A DNA stretch of 64,000 nucleotides from JAZDIU01 sp043804635 (GCA_043804635.1 JAZDIU010000032.1:32950-96949), one strand, 5' to 3'. Shown: positions 24,858 through 36,044, counted from the first letter of the stretch. Translations and numbers: made by a program. The notes: generated from the letters alone by a model not told the origin.

Positions 24858-27434
24858 CTACTCCCCCGCCTTTTTTTGCAGTTCATATAGCTTGGTCAGG
24901 GCTTCGAGGGGAGTCATTGAGTCTATATCCAGCTTTTCCAGTTCTGCTAAGAGGGGCGGTTTTTGTCCGAATAAGGCCAGCTGAGGGACTGGCGTCTGGG
25001 GACGGCGGGACTTGAGCGGGCGTTTAGGCAGAGCTTGATGGTCGGTTTCTTCCAGTCCGTCCAGGATTTCCTGGGCACGGTGCACCACCGATTTGGGCAG
25101 TCCGGCTAATTTAGCCACGTGGACGCCGTAGCTTCTATCGACGCCGCCGGGCAAGACCTTGTACAAAAAGACTACTTCACCACCTTCTTCGGTTACCGCT
25201 ACGTTATAGTTCTTGACGCGGGGCAGGAACGAGGCTAGCTCCACCAGCTCATGATAGTGAGTGGCGAAGAGCGTTTTGGCTCCCAGCTTAGAATAGTTAT
25301 GGATATACTCAGCCACGGCACGGGCAATGGCGAGTCCGTCATAGGTGCTGGTGCCCCGTCCGATTTCATCGAGGATAATCAGGGAGCGAGGCGTGGCGTT
25401 GTTGAGGATATTAGCCGTCTCGACCATCTCCATCATAAATGTGGACTGGCCGCCGGCAATGTCTTCCCGGGTGCCGATGCGGGTGAAAATGCGGTCCACC
25501 AGCCCGATTTTAGCCGAGGTCGCCGGCACAAAACTGCCGAGCTGTGCCATAAGCACGATGAGGGCGGTCTGTTTCAAGTAGGTGGACTTTCCCGCCATAT
25601 TGGGTCCGGTCAGAATGATAACCTGGGCATCATCGTTGGATAGGCAGGCGTCATTAGGTATGAAGTTGCTGCCCGATTGGCTTTGCTCAACTACAGGATG
25701 GCGGCCTTCCTTGATGAGTATTTCGTTACCCGTGGTAAGCTCAGGGCGGACATAGCTATATCTCACCGCCACCTCAGCCAGACTGGAAAAGACATCTATG
25801 TTGGCGAGAGCACCGGCTAAAGCCAGAATTCTCTCGCTATAAGCAGCTACCTGAGCGCAGACGCGGTGATAAAGCTCAATCTCAAGCTCACTGATGCGGT
25901 CGCGGGCATTCAGAATGAGCGACTCATACTCTTTCAATTCCGGGGTGATATAGCGCTCACCGCCGACCAGCGTCTGCTTACGGATATAATGCTGGGGGAC
26001 CTGGGTAAGATTGGAACGGGAAACCTCGATGTAATAGCCGAAGATTTTATTATAGCCCACCTTGAGCGATTTAATGCCGCTCTTCTCCTGCTCCTGTTTT
26101 TCCAGATTAGCCAGGTATTGGCGGGCATTCTGGGACGACTCCCTCAGCTTATCCAGTTCCTCAGAGAAACCCTTCCTGATGACGTTGCCTTCGCCGGGGG
26201 TGGGGGAAGGTTCATCGACAATTGATTGAGCAATGAGGCCGACGACCTCGGGGCAAGGTTTAAGCTCTGCCTTCAGCCAGTCGATGGGGCTGGCATCCAT
26301 TATCTTTATCAATTCGGGGATAAGCTCCAGACTGCGCCGTAGGGCGACCAACTCGCGGGGATTAGCCATATTGCTTTTGACGCGATTAATCACCCGCTCT
26401 AAGTCGGCGAGCTTACCCAGAAGAGCAATAAGTTGACTCCGTGCCAGAGTATTTTCGTGGAACCAGCTAGTGGCATCCTGCCGCTTGACCAGCTCGGCTA
26501 AATCAAGCAAGGGCTGACTCAACCACCGCCGGAGAAGTCGGCCGCCCATCGCGGTTCTGGTCAGGTCGATAACACCTAGCAACGAGCCTTCGGTGGTGCC
26601 GGTGCGGTTATTTCGGAAAAGCTCCAGGTTAATCTGCGTCTGAGCGTCCAGTGCCATAAAAGAGCTAATAGAATAGGTGGATAGGCCGGTCAACAGTCCC
26701 AGCGAGCCTTTCTGCGTCTCCTTAAGATAATCGATGATAGCCCCCGCGGCTCTGATTGCCAGAGGCAGATGGGCGCAACCATAGCCATCGAGAGTAGCGA
26801 CCCCGAAGTGGTCGAGGAGCGTTTTTTGAGCGGTATCGAGGCTAAAGGAGTAGTCGTCGAGGCGGGTTACCGGCGTTGACAGTGATAAACCGTCTAACTC
26901 TGAGCTTTTAGCCGTAATAATCTCGGAGGGTTTGAGCCGCTCCAGTTCAGTTTTTGTCCTTGGTAGAGGAAGCTGAGTAGTGGCAAATTCGCCGGTGGTG
27001 ATATCCACGTAGGCGATACCGACTTCTTCGCCGTCCAGGACAAGGCTGGCTAAATAGTTATTAGACTTGCTATCGAGCAGGCTGGGTTCGATAACTGTGC
27101 CCGGGGTAACCACACGGATGACCTCACGCTCGACCAGTCCCCTGGTTTCACCGGGTCGGGTCATCTGCTCGCAGATAGCCACCTTATAGCCATGATTAAC
27201 CAGCCTTGCGAGGTAATTATCGAGGGCGTGATATGGAATACCAGCCAGAGGCACGCGGTGTCCCTTGCCCATTTCGCGGGAGGTGAGGACGATATCAAGC
27301 TCTTTGGAGACAGTTTTGGCGTCTTCATCGAAGGTCTCGTAGAAATCGCCGAGGCGGAATAGGACGATTGCCTGGGGATATTTACGCTTGATTCTGAGGT
27401 ATTGCTGGCGGATAGGAGTCGAGGGTTCTATCAT
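24858..27434 (-). CDS. mutS: DNA mismatch repair protein MutS
   Basis: 858 residues, full length. The mismatch-binding Phe-x-Glu lies in GDFYETF near residue 31. The ATPase domain has GPNMAGKSTYLKQ (about 620-632), the signature IFTRIGTREDIAGGQSTFM and Walker B IILDEIGRGTSTYDG. The C-terminus has KRPLKSRRPQTPVPQLALFG, a clamp-type tail. MutS recognises mispairs and recruits MutL, which is not in the window. It is co-directional with the methyltransferase 55 bases upstream and the Shedu gene 14 bases downstream. Confidence 0.97.
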   Translation of the reverse strand: MIEPSTPIRQQYLRIKRKYPQAIVLFRLGDFYETFDEDAKTVSKELDIVLTSREMGKGHRVPLAGIPYHALDNYLARLVNHGYKVAICEQMTRPGETRGLVEREVIRVVTPGTVIEPSLLDSKSNNYLASLVLDGEEVGIAYVDITTGEFATTQLPLPRTKTELERLKPSEIITAKSSELDGLSLSTPVTRLDDYSFSLDTAQKTLLDHFGVATLDGYGCAHLPLAIRAAGAIIDYLKETQKGSLGLLTGLSTYSISSFMALDAQTQINLELFRNNRTGTTEGSLLGVIDLTRTAMGGRLLRRWLSQPLLDLAELVKRQDATSWFHENTLARSQLIALLGKLADLERVINRVKSNMANPRELVALRRSLELIPELIKIMDASPIDWLKAELKPCPEVVGLIAQSIVDEPSPTPGEGNVIRKGFSEELDKLRESSQNARQYLANLEKQEQEKSGIKSLKVGYNKIFGYYIEVSRSNLTQVPQHYIRKQTLVGGERYITPELKEYESLILNARDRISELEIELYHRVCAQVAAYSERILALAGALANIDVFSSLAEVAVRYSYVRPELTTGNEILIKEGRHPVVEQSQSGSNFIPNDACLSNDDAQVIILTGPNMAGKSTYLKQTALIVLMAQLGSFVPATSAKIGLVDRIFTRIGTREDIAGGQSTFMMEMVETANILNNATPRSLIILDEIGRGTSTYDGLAIARAVAEYIHNYSKLGAKTLFATHYHELVELASFLPRVKNYNVAVTEEGGEVVFLYKVLPGGVDRSYGVHVAKLAGLPKSVVHRAQEILDGLEETDHQALPKRPLKSRRPQTPVPQLALFGQKPPLLAELEKLDIDSMTPLEALTKLYELQKKAGE

Positions 27435-27489
27435 AATAGGGTAATTCTAACAGAAAAATACTACAAATAAATACCAATACTACAAATAT

Positions 27490-28344
27490 TTAAATATAAT
27501 AAAGTTTCCTTTTTCCGGTTTCAGGATAGGAAATCTCAACCGTAGCTTTGCTGGTTTTCTTTGAAGTATGTTCGTTAATGCCGAGCTTTTCTTTCATGAA
27601 TTCCAGGAAGTCGGGCTGGATTTCAATGCCGATGGAGTTCCTACCCAGCTCAAGGGCGGCTTTGGTGGTAGTAGCAGAGCCAAGAAAGGGGTCGAGGATA
27701 ATATCATCCACGAAGGAATACATCATTATCAGGCGGCGGGGAATTTCTACAGGGAAAGCTGCGGTATGCTTATCCGCAGCCGCGCCGTTGATTTCCCAGA
27801 TGGCGTCGCGAAAAGACCTGAAATCTTCAGGTGAGACTTTAGACTTTTCCTTTATATCTTGAGTCACTTTTCTTTCGCCCAATTTGCGGAAGACGAAGAT
27901 GGGTTCGGTGGCGTTGGAAATCATAAAGTTGCTGGGATAAGGATAGGAGCCAAAAAGGACGGCACCTTCGCGGGAGGTCGTCTTCTTCCAGTAGATGGTG
28001 CCCATAAAGCGAAGCTCCTTGAACTTACTGAGCCTCTCCCAGGCGAGCAGGGTGAGATTGGCGGTGGTGCGCCTCTTTTCGTCCGTCTCTGAGTAATAGA
28101 TGTTGCCGATATTGAGGGCAAGCTTGCCATCAGGTAAAAGTGTTCTGATTACTTCCCGCCAGACTTCGTCCAGTTTATCCAGATAATCTTCAATGGTATC
28201 CGGACGACCGATTTGGTTGGGATGCTCGTAGTCCCTGACATTCCAGTAAGGGGGTGAAGTGACCATAAGCTGGACGGACTCATCAGCAACGTACTCCTTA
28301 AGCACGTTTTTGGCATCACCGAAGAAGATTTTATGATTTGTCAT
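27490..28344 (-). CDS. DNA methyltransferase (N4-cytosine or N6-adenine, beta-type order)
   Basis: 284 residues. The catalytic motif [14 protein letters not shown] is near the N-terminus (about residues 30-43), and the SAM-binding motif [25 protein letters not shown] is near 215-240, the order of beta-class methylases. TSPPY favours N4-cytosine but does not exclude N6-adenine. No restriction endonuclease is adjacent, so it may be an orphan methylase; the Shedu nuclease is two genes away. Its start overlaps the upstream membrane protein gene by 14 bases. Confidence 0.9.
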   Translation of the reverse strand: MTNHKIFFGDAKNVLKEYVADESVQLMVTSPPYWNVRDYEHPNQIGRPDTIEDYLDKLDEVWREVIRTLLPDGKLALNIGNIYYSETDEKRRTTANLTLLAWERLSKFKELRFMGTIYWKKTTSREGAVLFGSYPYPSNFMISNATEPIFVFRKLGERKVTQDIKEKSKVSPEDFRSFRDAIWEINGAAADKHTAAFPVEIPRRLIMMYSFVDDIILDPFLGSATTTKAALELGRNSIGIEIQPDFLEFMKEKLGINEHTSKKTSKATVEISYPETGKRKLYYI

Positions 28345-28984
28345 CTTTCCTCTTTTCAGACCTTTCTTTTAGCCAGCCCACCAGCGGAGGCACCCAGCAG
28401 AGATTAGCCGCAATCGTTTCCAAAGCGGTAAATACCTGAGTGGTGGGGCTGAAGCCTAGCAGGCGGGCGATGAGTAATGCAATCGGCACGAGAAAAATAA
28501 TTAACAGACTTGCCAGCATCACGGGATGGCGAATATATAGCTTAATAGCGCCGACAAATGAATGTTCTTTTCGCCATAGAAAAACCAAGCCTGAGATATT
28601 GGCGCCAATCTGATCGCTGAGGGCATAAAAATAGGGAATGTAAAATCCTTCCACGCCATAAACATCCACACCCAGCCAGCGGCTGCCCCAATCGATAAAC
28701 CAGGGGACGGTCATTCCCAGGAGTTTACCCCAGCCGTAAGCCTCAGCCATAGAGCCGGCGGTATGGCTGAGTCGATGACGGATGGCATAAATGCCTTCGA
28801 AGAGACTTTCGCCTTCACCGGAGAGGGTGCGGACCAGCCACTGCCCGATAGCACTGCTCTGGAAACCCAGATAGTCTACTAGAGCACCGAGGATAAGTCC
28901 ACCGGCATAGCCGATTAGAGTATAGCGGATTAATTCGCTGAATTCACCTTTTTCGGCGGGGGTTTCCTTTGCTTCTAGGGTCAT
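28331..28984 (-). CDS. Integral membrane protein, unknown
   Basis: 217 residues with about four hydrophobic segments (around residues 22-40, 105-120, 165-185 and 190-205). The HRLSHTAGS and [21 protein letters not shown] stretches look conserved, but I do not recognise the family. It sits between fdhA (38 bases upstream) and the methyltransferase (14-base overlap), so it probably belongs to the fdh transcript. A link to formate metabolism is not shown by the sequence. Confidence 0.65.
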   Translation of the reverse strand: MTLEAKETPAEKGEFSELIRYTLIGYAGGLILGALVDYLGFQSSAIGQWLVRTLSGEGESLFEGIYAIRHRLSHTAGSMAEAYGWGKLLGMTVPWFIDWGSRWLGVDVYGVEGFYIPYFYALSDQIGANISGLVFLWRKEHSFVGAIKLYIRHPVMLASLLIIFLVPIALLIARLLGFSPTTQVFTALETIAANLCWVPPLVGWLKERSEKRKDDKS

Positions 28985-29022
28985 TGACTAATTATAGCAA
29001 GGCGGTAAGAATGTGTCAGCAG

Positions 29023-31782
29023 TTACTTGTGCCCGTTCTTTTCGACACGGACGGCGCAGAGTTTGAGTTCGGGGATTTTGGAGATGGGGTCGAGGGCGGG
29101 ATTAGTGAGGCGGTTGACCGGGCTTTCGGCGAAGTGAAAGTCCATCGAGACGGAGCCTTTGGGTGAGGCATCGCTGAGTTTAGCTTTGGCGGTTATTTGT
29201 CCTCGCCGTGATATGACTTTAACTAATTCGCCGTTGGTGACACCAAGAGTTTCGGCGTCTTCGGGATGGATTTCAACCAGCCCTTCGCCAAGGGCGGTGT
29301 TCAGTCCTTTCACTTTGCGGGTCATACTGCCGCTATGGTAGTGGTAGAGGCTGCGTTTGGTGATGAGCATCAACGGATATTCCTTATCGGGAAGCTCGGC
29401 AGGAGGCCGGTACGATAAGGGCATAAAACGACCTTTGCCACGAGTGAACTGCTGAGTATGGAGGATAGAGGTTCCGGGATGTTCGGGGGTCGGGCAGGGC
29501 CACTGCAAGCCGCCAGATTCAATCCGGCCGAAACTGATGCCGCCATAACTTGGGGTTACTTTGGCAATCTCGTCCATAATTTGAGAGGGGTTATCGAAGT
29601 CGAAGCCCTTAGCGCCCATTCTCTTAGCAATGGAGCAGGTAATCCACCAATCAGGCATTGCCTCCCCGACCGGTTCGACGGCTTTCCTGACCCGCTGGAC
29701 TCGACGCTCAGTATTGGTAAAAGTGCCTTCTTTCTCAGCGAAGCTGACCGAAGGCAGGACGACATCAGCTAGTTTAGCGGTCTCGGTCATAAAGATGTCC
29801 TGAACGACCAGAAAATCGAGCTTGTCCAGTGCCTTTTCGATATGGGTACCATCGGGGTCGGTCAGCACCGGATTTTCACCGATAAGATAGATAGCTTTAA
29901 GTTTATCGTGTAAGACAGCATCGAACATTTCGGTAAGGACCAGTCCGGCGGAAGGATTCAGGCTGCGTCCCCAGGCGGCTTCGAATTTTTGCCGGATAGC
30001 GGGGTCGGTTACTGCCTGATAAGCGGGATAGACATTAGGCAGCGCCCCCATATCGCAGGCGCCCTGGACGTTATTCTGACCCCGCAGAGGATTGACGCCG
30101 GCGCCGGGCTTACCTATATTGCCGGTGAGCATCGCCAGATTGGCAATAGCCATCACGTTATCCGTGCCGTGGGAATGCTGGGTGATACCCATCGCATAGA
30201 GAATAGCTGCCGGTTTGCTGGCAGCATACATCCGGGCAGCCTGAGTGATTAAGTCAGCCGGGACTCCCGTAATACGCTCTACGGAAGTAAGGTCGAAAGG
30301 TTTTACCGATTCTTTGAAAGCTTCGAAATTTTCACAACGCTGGGCAATAAAGGACCGGTCGGTCAAGCCTTCATCAATGATGACCCGCATTATTCCCATC
30401 AGGAGGGCGACATCGGTGCCGGGGCGGTGTCTCAGCCAGAGGTCGGCGAAACGAGCGATACCGATTTGACGGGGATTAGCGACAATTAGTTTGGCATCCC
30501 GGCGCTTTGCCCGGACTATTTCCAGAGCGATTACCGGGTGAGTTTCACTGGTATTGGTGCCGATAGCCAGAATACAGCCAGACTCGCCAATGTCACGGAT
30601 TGAATTGGTCATTGCCCCGCTACCGAAGGTCGTTGCCAGACCGGCAACAGTGGGGGAATGTCAGAGGCGGGCACAGTGGTCGATGCTGTTAGTGCCCAGC
30701 ACCGTCCGGGTGAACTTCTGGGCAACATAGTTATCTTCGTTAGTGGCTTTAGCCGAAGAGATTACTGCCAGTTCATCCGGTTTATAATTGCTCAGTTTAG
30801 AGGCGATAATTTGAAGAGCTTCATCCCAGGTGGCTTTTTCGAATTTTCCGTTACGCTTAATCAAGGGAGTAGTCAGGCGCTCAGGATGGTGGACGAATTC
30901 CTGGATACCGAATCGGCCTTTGACGCAGGCTTGTCCCCGGTTGACTTCATTCTCTACTTGCGGCAAGACTTCGACTATCCGGTTGCCGTTAAGCTGGAGT
31001 CTGAGCTGGCAGCCGACGCCGCAATAAGGGCAGGTAGTTACCACCTCGCTCTGAGCGCGGGGAGACCATTTCACGGCTTTTTCCATCAACGCGCCGGTAG
31101 GACAGGCATCGACACAAGCCCCGCAGAACTGGCACCCGGACTCCGTTAGAGGGCGGTCGAAGGCAGTCCCGACCAATGCCTGGCTGCCACGGAAAGTAAA
31201 GGCGATTGCCGCCGCGCCACGCACCTCCTGGCAGACTCTAACACAGCGTCCGCACAGTATACAGAGGTTATAATCACGGTCGAAGAACGGGTCTTCGCGG
31301 TGTACGGAAAGCTCTTTATATGTATACGGTAATGTAAGCTCTTTCAAGCCAACGTAGTCGACTACCTGCTGTAATTCGCACCGCTTATTTTTCGGGCAGG
31401 TAACACAGCGCTCGGTAATATCGACGCTGCGCAAGCAGATATCGAAAGATTTACACCTTTCATTACGCCAGCAGACGAGGCAGGAATGAGGGTGCTCGGT
31501 GAGAATGAGTTCGAGGACGCCACGCCTCAGTTCCTGAAGCTGGGGAGTGTTGGTTTTTACTACCATACCCTCGGTTGCCGGTGTGGTACAGGAGGTGGGG
31601 AGACCACGCATCTTTTCAATCTCGACGATACACATCCGGCAGCCACCGTAGGGGACTACTGCTGGATGATAGCAAAGGGTGGGGATATAGATGCCCGCCG
31701 CTTTAGCCGCTTCTAAAACGGTCATTCCCGGCTTGGCTTCAACTGGTTTACCGTCGATGGTTAAGGTAACAACTTTATTCAT
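29023..31782 (-). CDS. fdhA: Formate dehydrogenase catalytic subunit, selenocysteine-containing
   Basis: 919 residues if the TGA at 30663-30661 is read as selenocysteine (residue 374). The reading frame is continuous across it, and the context DHCARL-U-HSPTVAGL is the active-site loop of Sec formate dehydrogenases. Domains in order: 2Fe-2S ferredoxin fold (1-80); His-Cys cluster (HPHSCLVC to about 135); two 4Fe-4S sites (CILCGRCVRVC, CQFCGACVDAC); a further 4Fe-4S site (CPYCGVGC) with the Mo/W bis-pterin region; and a C-terminal molydopterin domain. It oxidises formate or reduces CO2. A SECIS hairpin follows the TGA. A gene caller without Sec support would split it at 30661. Confidence 0.94.
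30632..30660 (-). promoter_or_regulatory. Bacterial SECIS element of fdhA
   Basis: Immediately after the TGA on the minus strand are 18 bases ending in GTTGCC, then loop GGTCT (30642-30638) and GGCAAC. This is a perfect six-base-pair stem, and the loop is identical, in sequence and distance, to what I recall of Escherichia coli fdhF. SelB would bind here. Confidence 0.88.
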
Positions 31783-31867
31783 TTAAAATACTGATTTACG
31801 ATTTATGATTTAAGATTTCCGATTTTAATAGGAATTTTAAAGGAGGGCTTCGCCCCTCTAATGCTCC

Positions 31868-34081
31868 CTATTTTACTTTCTCCCATGCAACAAGGTCGGT
31901 GTTGCGGGCTTTGATCGGAGGTAAAGGAACCGGTGGAATCTGCAATCTGAAACCGCACGTAAAACAGCGCCTGCCTTCGAGATTTGCCTGCTCTTCGGTC
32001 AACCCCGTTTCAACCTCGATAGAGCTATTCGCCCGCCGTTCGACGGGGAGGCAGGGCATCTTCACCCGATGCCAGTTAATAAAATCCGGCCTTATCCCAA
32101 AACAGGCATTAATCTGGCGTTCTTTGGTCAATTCTTCGTCAATAACGCCCTGACCGCCAAGGAATTTATCGATAGAAACGGCCGCTTTTCTGCCGGCAGC
32201 AATCGCTCCGATTACCGAGGCGGGACCGGTGACGACATCACCACCCGCCCAGACACCCTTGCGGCTGGTTAGTAAGGTGTCAGGATTAGCCTCGATAATA
32301 TTGCCTCGACCGGTCTTCAGGTTAAATCCGGAGGGAATCTCCGGACCCTGTCCGATAGCACCGATTATCGCATCGAGTTCCATAGTAAATTCGCTGCCCT
32401 TAATCGGCACGGGGCGCCTCCGCCCGCTGGCATCAGGTTCACCAAGCTGCATACGCTGACAGGTCAGACTCAAATGGTCGGCTTGCTTGCTAACACTCAG
32501 TGGTGCCGTCAAGTAAACCATCTCGATACCTTCTTCGATAGCGGCTTCGATTTCCTCGGGACTGGCCGGCATTTCCTCACGAGTCCGGCGGTAAATAATT
32601 TTTACCTGCTTAGCACCCGAACGCAGGGCAACACGGGCACCATCGATGGCTACATTACCGCCACCGACGACAGCGACTCTATTACCTAATTTTACCGTCT
32701 CGCCCAGACTAACTTTTCTTAAGAAAGTGGCACCATCGATTACCCCGGGACTATCCTCGCCCGGAATACCCAATTTCATACCACGGTGAGCACCTACGCC
32801 TACAAAAACAGCATTATAACCCTGTTCGAAAAGCGAGTCGATAGAGTCAATACGACTATTCAACTTTATGTCAACTCCAACCTGCCGTATCACATCAACC
32901 TCGCCCTCGAGGATATTTTTAGGCAGGCGGTAATCGGGAATACCGACACGCATCATACCACCAGGCTGGCTCAATGCTTCGAATACGGTGACGGAGTGCC
33001 CTGATTTAGCCAGATAATAACCGGCGGTCAAGCCAGCAGGTCCGGCACCAATAACAGCCACCTTTTTACCGGTAGGCGGTAGTTTCTTGGAGAACTTCTT
33101 CCACTCACCTTTATCATGGTCAGCCACAAAACGTTTAATTTCTTTAATAGCGATGGGTTCATTAAGCTCGCCGCGACGGCAGGCTTGCTCACAGGGATGA
33201 ATACAGACTCGTCCTAGGACTCCCGGGAATGGAACTTTTTCTCTAACAATAGCTAACGAGTCCTGGTACTTTCCATCGCCAGCAAGGAAGACATAAAGAG
33301 GCACATTTATTCCAGCCGGGCAGGCATAGTGGCAAGGAACCTTCACCTCTTCAGGGTCGAGCCAGGGCTGCCAGATAGCTTTCCGGTCCATCAATGCGCC
33401 GGTAGGACAGACTTCGACGCAGGAGCCGCAGAAAACGCATCCCGAATCTTTTAGAGGCACATCGAAAGCGGTCCCAACTAATGCCTGGCTACCGCGATTG
33501 GTAAAAGTAATAGCTGAAATGCCTCTTGTTTCCTGACAGACTCTGACGCAGCGTCCGCAGAGAATGCAGAGGTTATAATCGCGGGTAATAAGAGGGTCAC
33601 GATGCACTGGTACTTCTTTGTAAGTATAAGGCAGGTCGGTCTCTTTTAGGCCGACGTAGTCGACGACCCGCTGTAATTCGCACTGCCGGTTCTTCGGGCA
33701 GGTAACACAGCGCTCGGTGATATTAACGTTACGCAAACAGATATCAGAGGGCTTGCATCTTTCATTGCGCCAGCAGACAAGACAGGCGTGAGGATGCTCG
33801 CTGAGAACAAGTCCGAGAACACCCCGCCGGAATTCTTGAAGCTGAGGCGTGTCCGTTTTCACTATCATACCATCTGCCGCCGGTGTGGTGCAGGAGGTCG
33901 GCAGACCACGCATTTTTTCAATCTCGACGACACACATCCGGCAGCCGCCGTACGGTTTTAACACAGGGTGATAGCATAAGGTCGGAATGTAGATGCCGGC
34001 TTCCAGAGCCGCTTCCAGCACGGTCATCCCCGGCTTGGCTGCAACCTGCTTGCCATCTATGGTTAGATTAAGTGCTTCCAA
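31868..34081 (-). CDS. NuoG-type Fe-S / GltD-type flavin oxidoreductase fusion
   Basis: 737 residues. Residues 1-230 repeat the N-terminus of FdhA: 2Fe-2S fold (CYHPVLKPYGGCRMC), His-Cys cluster and two 4Fe-4S sites (CILCGRCVRVC, CVFCGSCVEVC). From about 240 a glutamate-synthase small-subunit module follows: CHYACPAGINVP and HPCEQACRRGE clusters, FAD site VIGAGPAGLTAGYYLA and NAD(P) site VAVVGGGNVAIDGARVA. A C-terminal CFTCGF closes it. It probably links NAD(P)H to the Fe-S wire of the formate dehydrogenase. It lies between nuoF-like and fdhA genes, 85 bases before fdhA. Confidence 0.88.
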   Translation of the reverse strand: MEALNLTIDGKQVAAKPGMTVLEAALEAGIYIPTLCYHPVLKPYGGCRMCVVEIEKMRGLPTSCTTPAADGMIVKTDTPQLQEFRRGVLGLVLSEHPHACLVCWRNERCKPSDICLRNVNITERCVTCPKNRQCELQRVVDYVGLKETDLPYTYKEVPVHRDPLITRDYNLCILCGRCVRVCQETRGISAITFTNRGSQALVGTAFDVPLKDSGCVFCGSCVEVCPTGALMDRKAIWQPWLDPEEVKVPCHYACPAGINVPLYVFLAGDGKYQDSLAIVREKVPFPGVLGRVCIHPCEQACRRGELNEPIAIKEIKRFVADHDKGEWKKFSKKLPPTGKKVAVIGAGPAGLTAGYYLAKSGHSVTVFEALSQPGGMMRVGIPDYRLPKNILEGEVDVIRQVGVDIKLNSRIDSIDSLFEQGYNAVFVGVGAHRGMKLGIPGEDSPGVIDGATFLRKVSLGETVKLGNRVAVVGGGNVAIDGARVALRSGAKQVKIIYRRTREEMPASPEEIEAAIEEGIEMVYLTAPLSVSKQADHLSLTCQRMQLGEPDASGRRRPVPIKGSEFTMELDAIIGAIGQGPEIPSGFNLKTGRGNIIEANPDTLLTSRKGVWAGGDVVTGPASVIGAIAAGRKAAVSIDKFLGGQGVIDEELTKERQINACFGIRPDFINWHRVKMPCLPVERRANSSIEVETGLTEEQANLEGRRCFTCGFRLQIPPVPLPPIKARNTDLVAWEKVK

Positions 34082-34117
34082 AATACTGCTCCTCCGAAGG
34101 AAGAATTTTTAGCTTGT

Positions 34118-36043
34118 TTACTTACTGGCTGCTTTCTCTTTCACTTTTACCGGAGTAGGTTCTTTAGGAACATCCATTTTCTCTCCGGAGACCTTAGCTA
34201 CAGCGGCAAATCTTTGCGGGCAGACTTCGAGACAAGAGCCGCATTTTATGCACTTCTCCTGGTCGATTACGTGGACCATCCGCTTACCACCGATTATCGC
34301 ATCAGAAGGGCAATTCCGGAGGCATATACCGCAGCCTTCGCATTTATCCGGGAGGATATAAAAGGAAATCAAATCTTTACAGGCTAAAGCCGGACACCGC
34401 TTCTGATTAACGTGGGCTTCATATTCGTCACGGAAATAGCGGATAGTGGTCAAGACCGGATTGGGAGCGGTCTGACCCAGAGCACACAGGGAGGTAGATT
34501 TGATAAGGTTCGCCATTTGTTCGAGGTGTTCGATATCCCCAGGATTTCCTTTACCTTTGGTTATGTTCTCCAAAATAGTGAGCATTTGTCTTGTGCCGAC
34601 ACGACAGGGAACGCACTTGCCGCAGGACTCAGCCTGGACGAAAGATAAAAAGAATCTGGCAAGGTCGACCATACAGGTATCCTGGTCGGCGACAATCATT
34701 CCTCCGGAACCCATTATGGCGCCGGCCTTGGTCAAAGAATCGTAATCTACCGAAAGGTCGAGCATATTTGACGGGATACAACCGCCCGAAGGTCCGCCGG
34801 TCTGCACCGCTTTGAAGGTTTTACCTTCGGCGACTCCACCGCCGATATCGTAGATTATCTCCTTAAGCTTAATGCCAAGCGGCACTTCGATTAGCCCGGT
34901 GCGCTGGACTTTACCCGCCAGAGCAAAAGTCTTGGTGCCTTTACTGGTCTCGGTGCCATACTGGACATACCACGGGCTTCCTTTTTGCAGGATTGCCGAG
35001 ACATTACCCCAGGTATCGACGTTGTTAATGACGGTTGGTTTGCCCCACAGGCCGGATTGTGCCGGGAAGGGGGGGCGGGGACGGGGCATACCCCGTTTGC
35101 CTTCGATGGAGGCGATAAGTGCCGTCTCTTCACCACAGACAAAAGCACCGGCACCTTTTCTCAGCTCGATAGAAAAATTAAAACCAGAGCGGAAGATATT
35201 CTTGCCGGAGAGCCCGTACTCTTCCATCTGCTTGAGGGCAACTTCCAGCATTTCGATTGCCAGAGGCTTTTCCGCTCGGCAGTAGATAAAACCCTGGGTA
35301 GCCCCGATAGCGTAGGCGCCGATGAGCATACCCTCCAGCACAGCGTGAGGGTCGCCTTCAAGTAAGGCACGGTTCATAAAAGCTCCTGGGTCGCCTTCGT
35401 CGGCGTTACAAATCAGGTACTTCTCCGTACCCGCCTCACGCCGGCAAAACTCCCACTTCGTGCCGGTAGGGAAACCAGCGCCACCGCGGCCTCTTAGACC
35501 TGACTTCTTAACTTCAGCAATAACTTCTTCAGGAGTCATCGATAAAGCTTTAACAAAGCCGCTATAGCCGCCATTGGCGATGTATTGCTTGACATCTGTC
35601 GGGTCGATATGCCCGCAATTACGGAGGGAAATACGCACCTGGGGTTTAAGCATAGGCAATTCGAAGAATTTGGGGATGCCATCGACGGTGTCTTCCCCGA
35701 TTGTGCCCAGAGCTAAATCGGGGCGGGGATTATCATTAACGATGTAATCCTCAATCAACTTGGGGGCAATTTCCGGGGTGATACCACCGAAACAAATGCG
35801 AGGACGATTCGGTTTGATGATGTCTACGAGAGGTTCGGCAAAGCAGAGTCCGATGCAGCCGACTTGAGTTACTGTCGCTTCGATATTCAGGCGGGCTAAT
35901 TCTTTCTTGATAACATCCAGGACTTCGAGTGACTTAGCAGCCCGACCACAGGAGCCGGTGCCGATAAAAATGCGAGGCTTAGGACTGCGCTGCAGACTTT
36001 CCCATTCTGCTACAGCCTGCTTGCGGATTTCCTCAAAGGTCAT
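34118..36043 (-). CDS. NuoF/HydB-type NADH-binding subunit of the formate dehydrogenase complex
   Basis: 641 residues, the long form with extra ends. An N-terminal thioredoxin-like 2Fe-2S domain (IGTGSCGRAAKS, VGCIGLC) is followed by the NuoF core (RGRGGAGFPTGTKW, FMN/NADH site; GAGAFVCGEETALIASIEG), the N3-type cluster ESCGKCVPCRVG, and a C-terminal pair of 4Fe-4S sites (CEGCGICLRNCP, CIKCGSCLEVCP). This arrangement occurs in bifurcating hydrogenases and NAD-linked formate dehydrogenases. It starts one base after the nuoE-like stop and precedes the NuoG-GltD fusion. Confidence 0.92.
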   Translation of the reverse strand: MTFEEIRKQAVAEWESLQRSPKPRIFIGTGSCGRAAKSLEVLDVIKKELARLNIEATVTQVGCIGLCFAEPLVDIIKPNRPRICFGGITPEIAPKLIEDYIVNDNPRPDLALGTIGEDTVDGIPKFFELPMLKPQVRISLRNCGHIDPTDVKQYIANGGYSGFVKALSMTPEEVIAEVKKSGLRGRGGAGFPTGTKWEFCRREAGTEKYLICNADEGDPGAFMNRALLEGDPHAVLEGMLIGAYAIGATQGFIYCRAEKPLAIEMLEVALKQMEEYGLSGKNIFRSGFNFSIELRKGAGAFVCGEETALIASIEGKRGMPRPRPPFPAQSGLWGKPTVINNVDTWGNVSAILQKGSPWYVQYGTETSKGTKTFALAGKVQRTGLIEVPLGIKLKEIIYDIGGGVAEGKTFKAVQTGGPSGGCIPSNMLDLSVDYDSLTKAGAIMGSGGMIVADQDTCMVDLARFFLSFVQAESCGKCVPCRVGTRQMLTILENITKGKGNPGDIEHLEQMANLIKSTSLCALGQTAPNPVLTTIRYFRDEYEAHVNQKRCPALACKDLISFYILPDKCEGCGICLRNCPSDAIIGGKRMVHVIDQEKCIKCGSCLEVCPQRFAAVAKVSGEKMDVPKEPTPVKVKEKAASK

Positions 36044-36044
36044 A

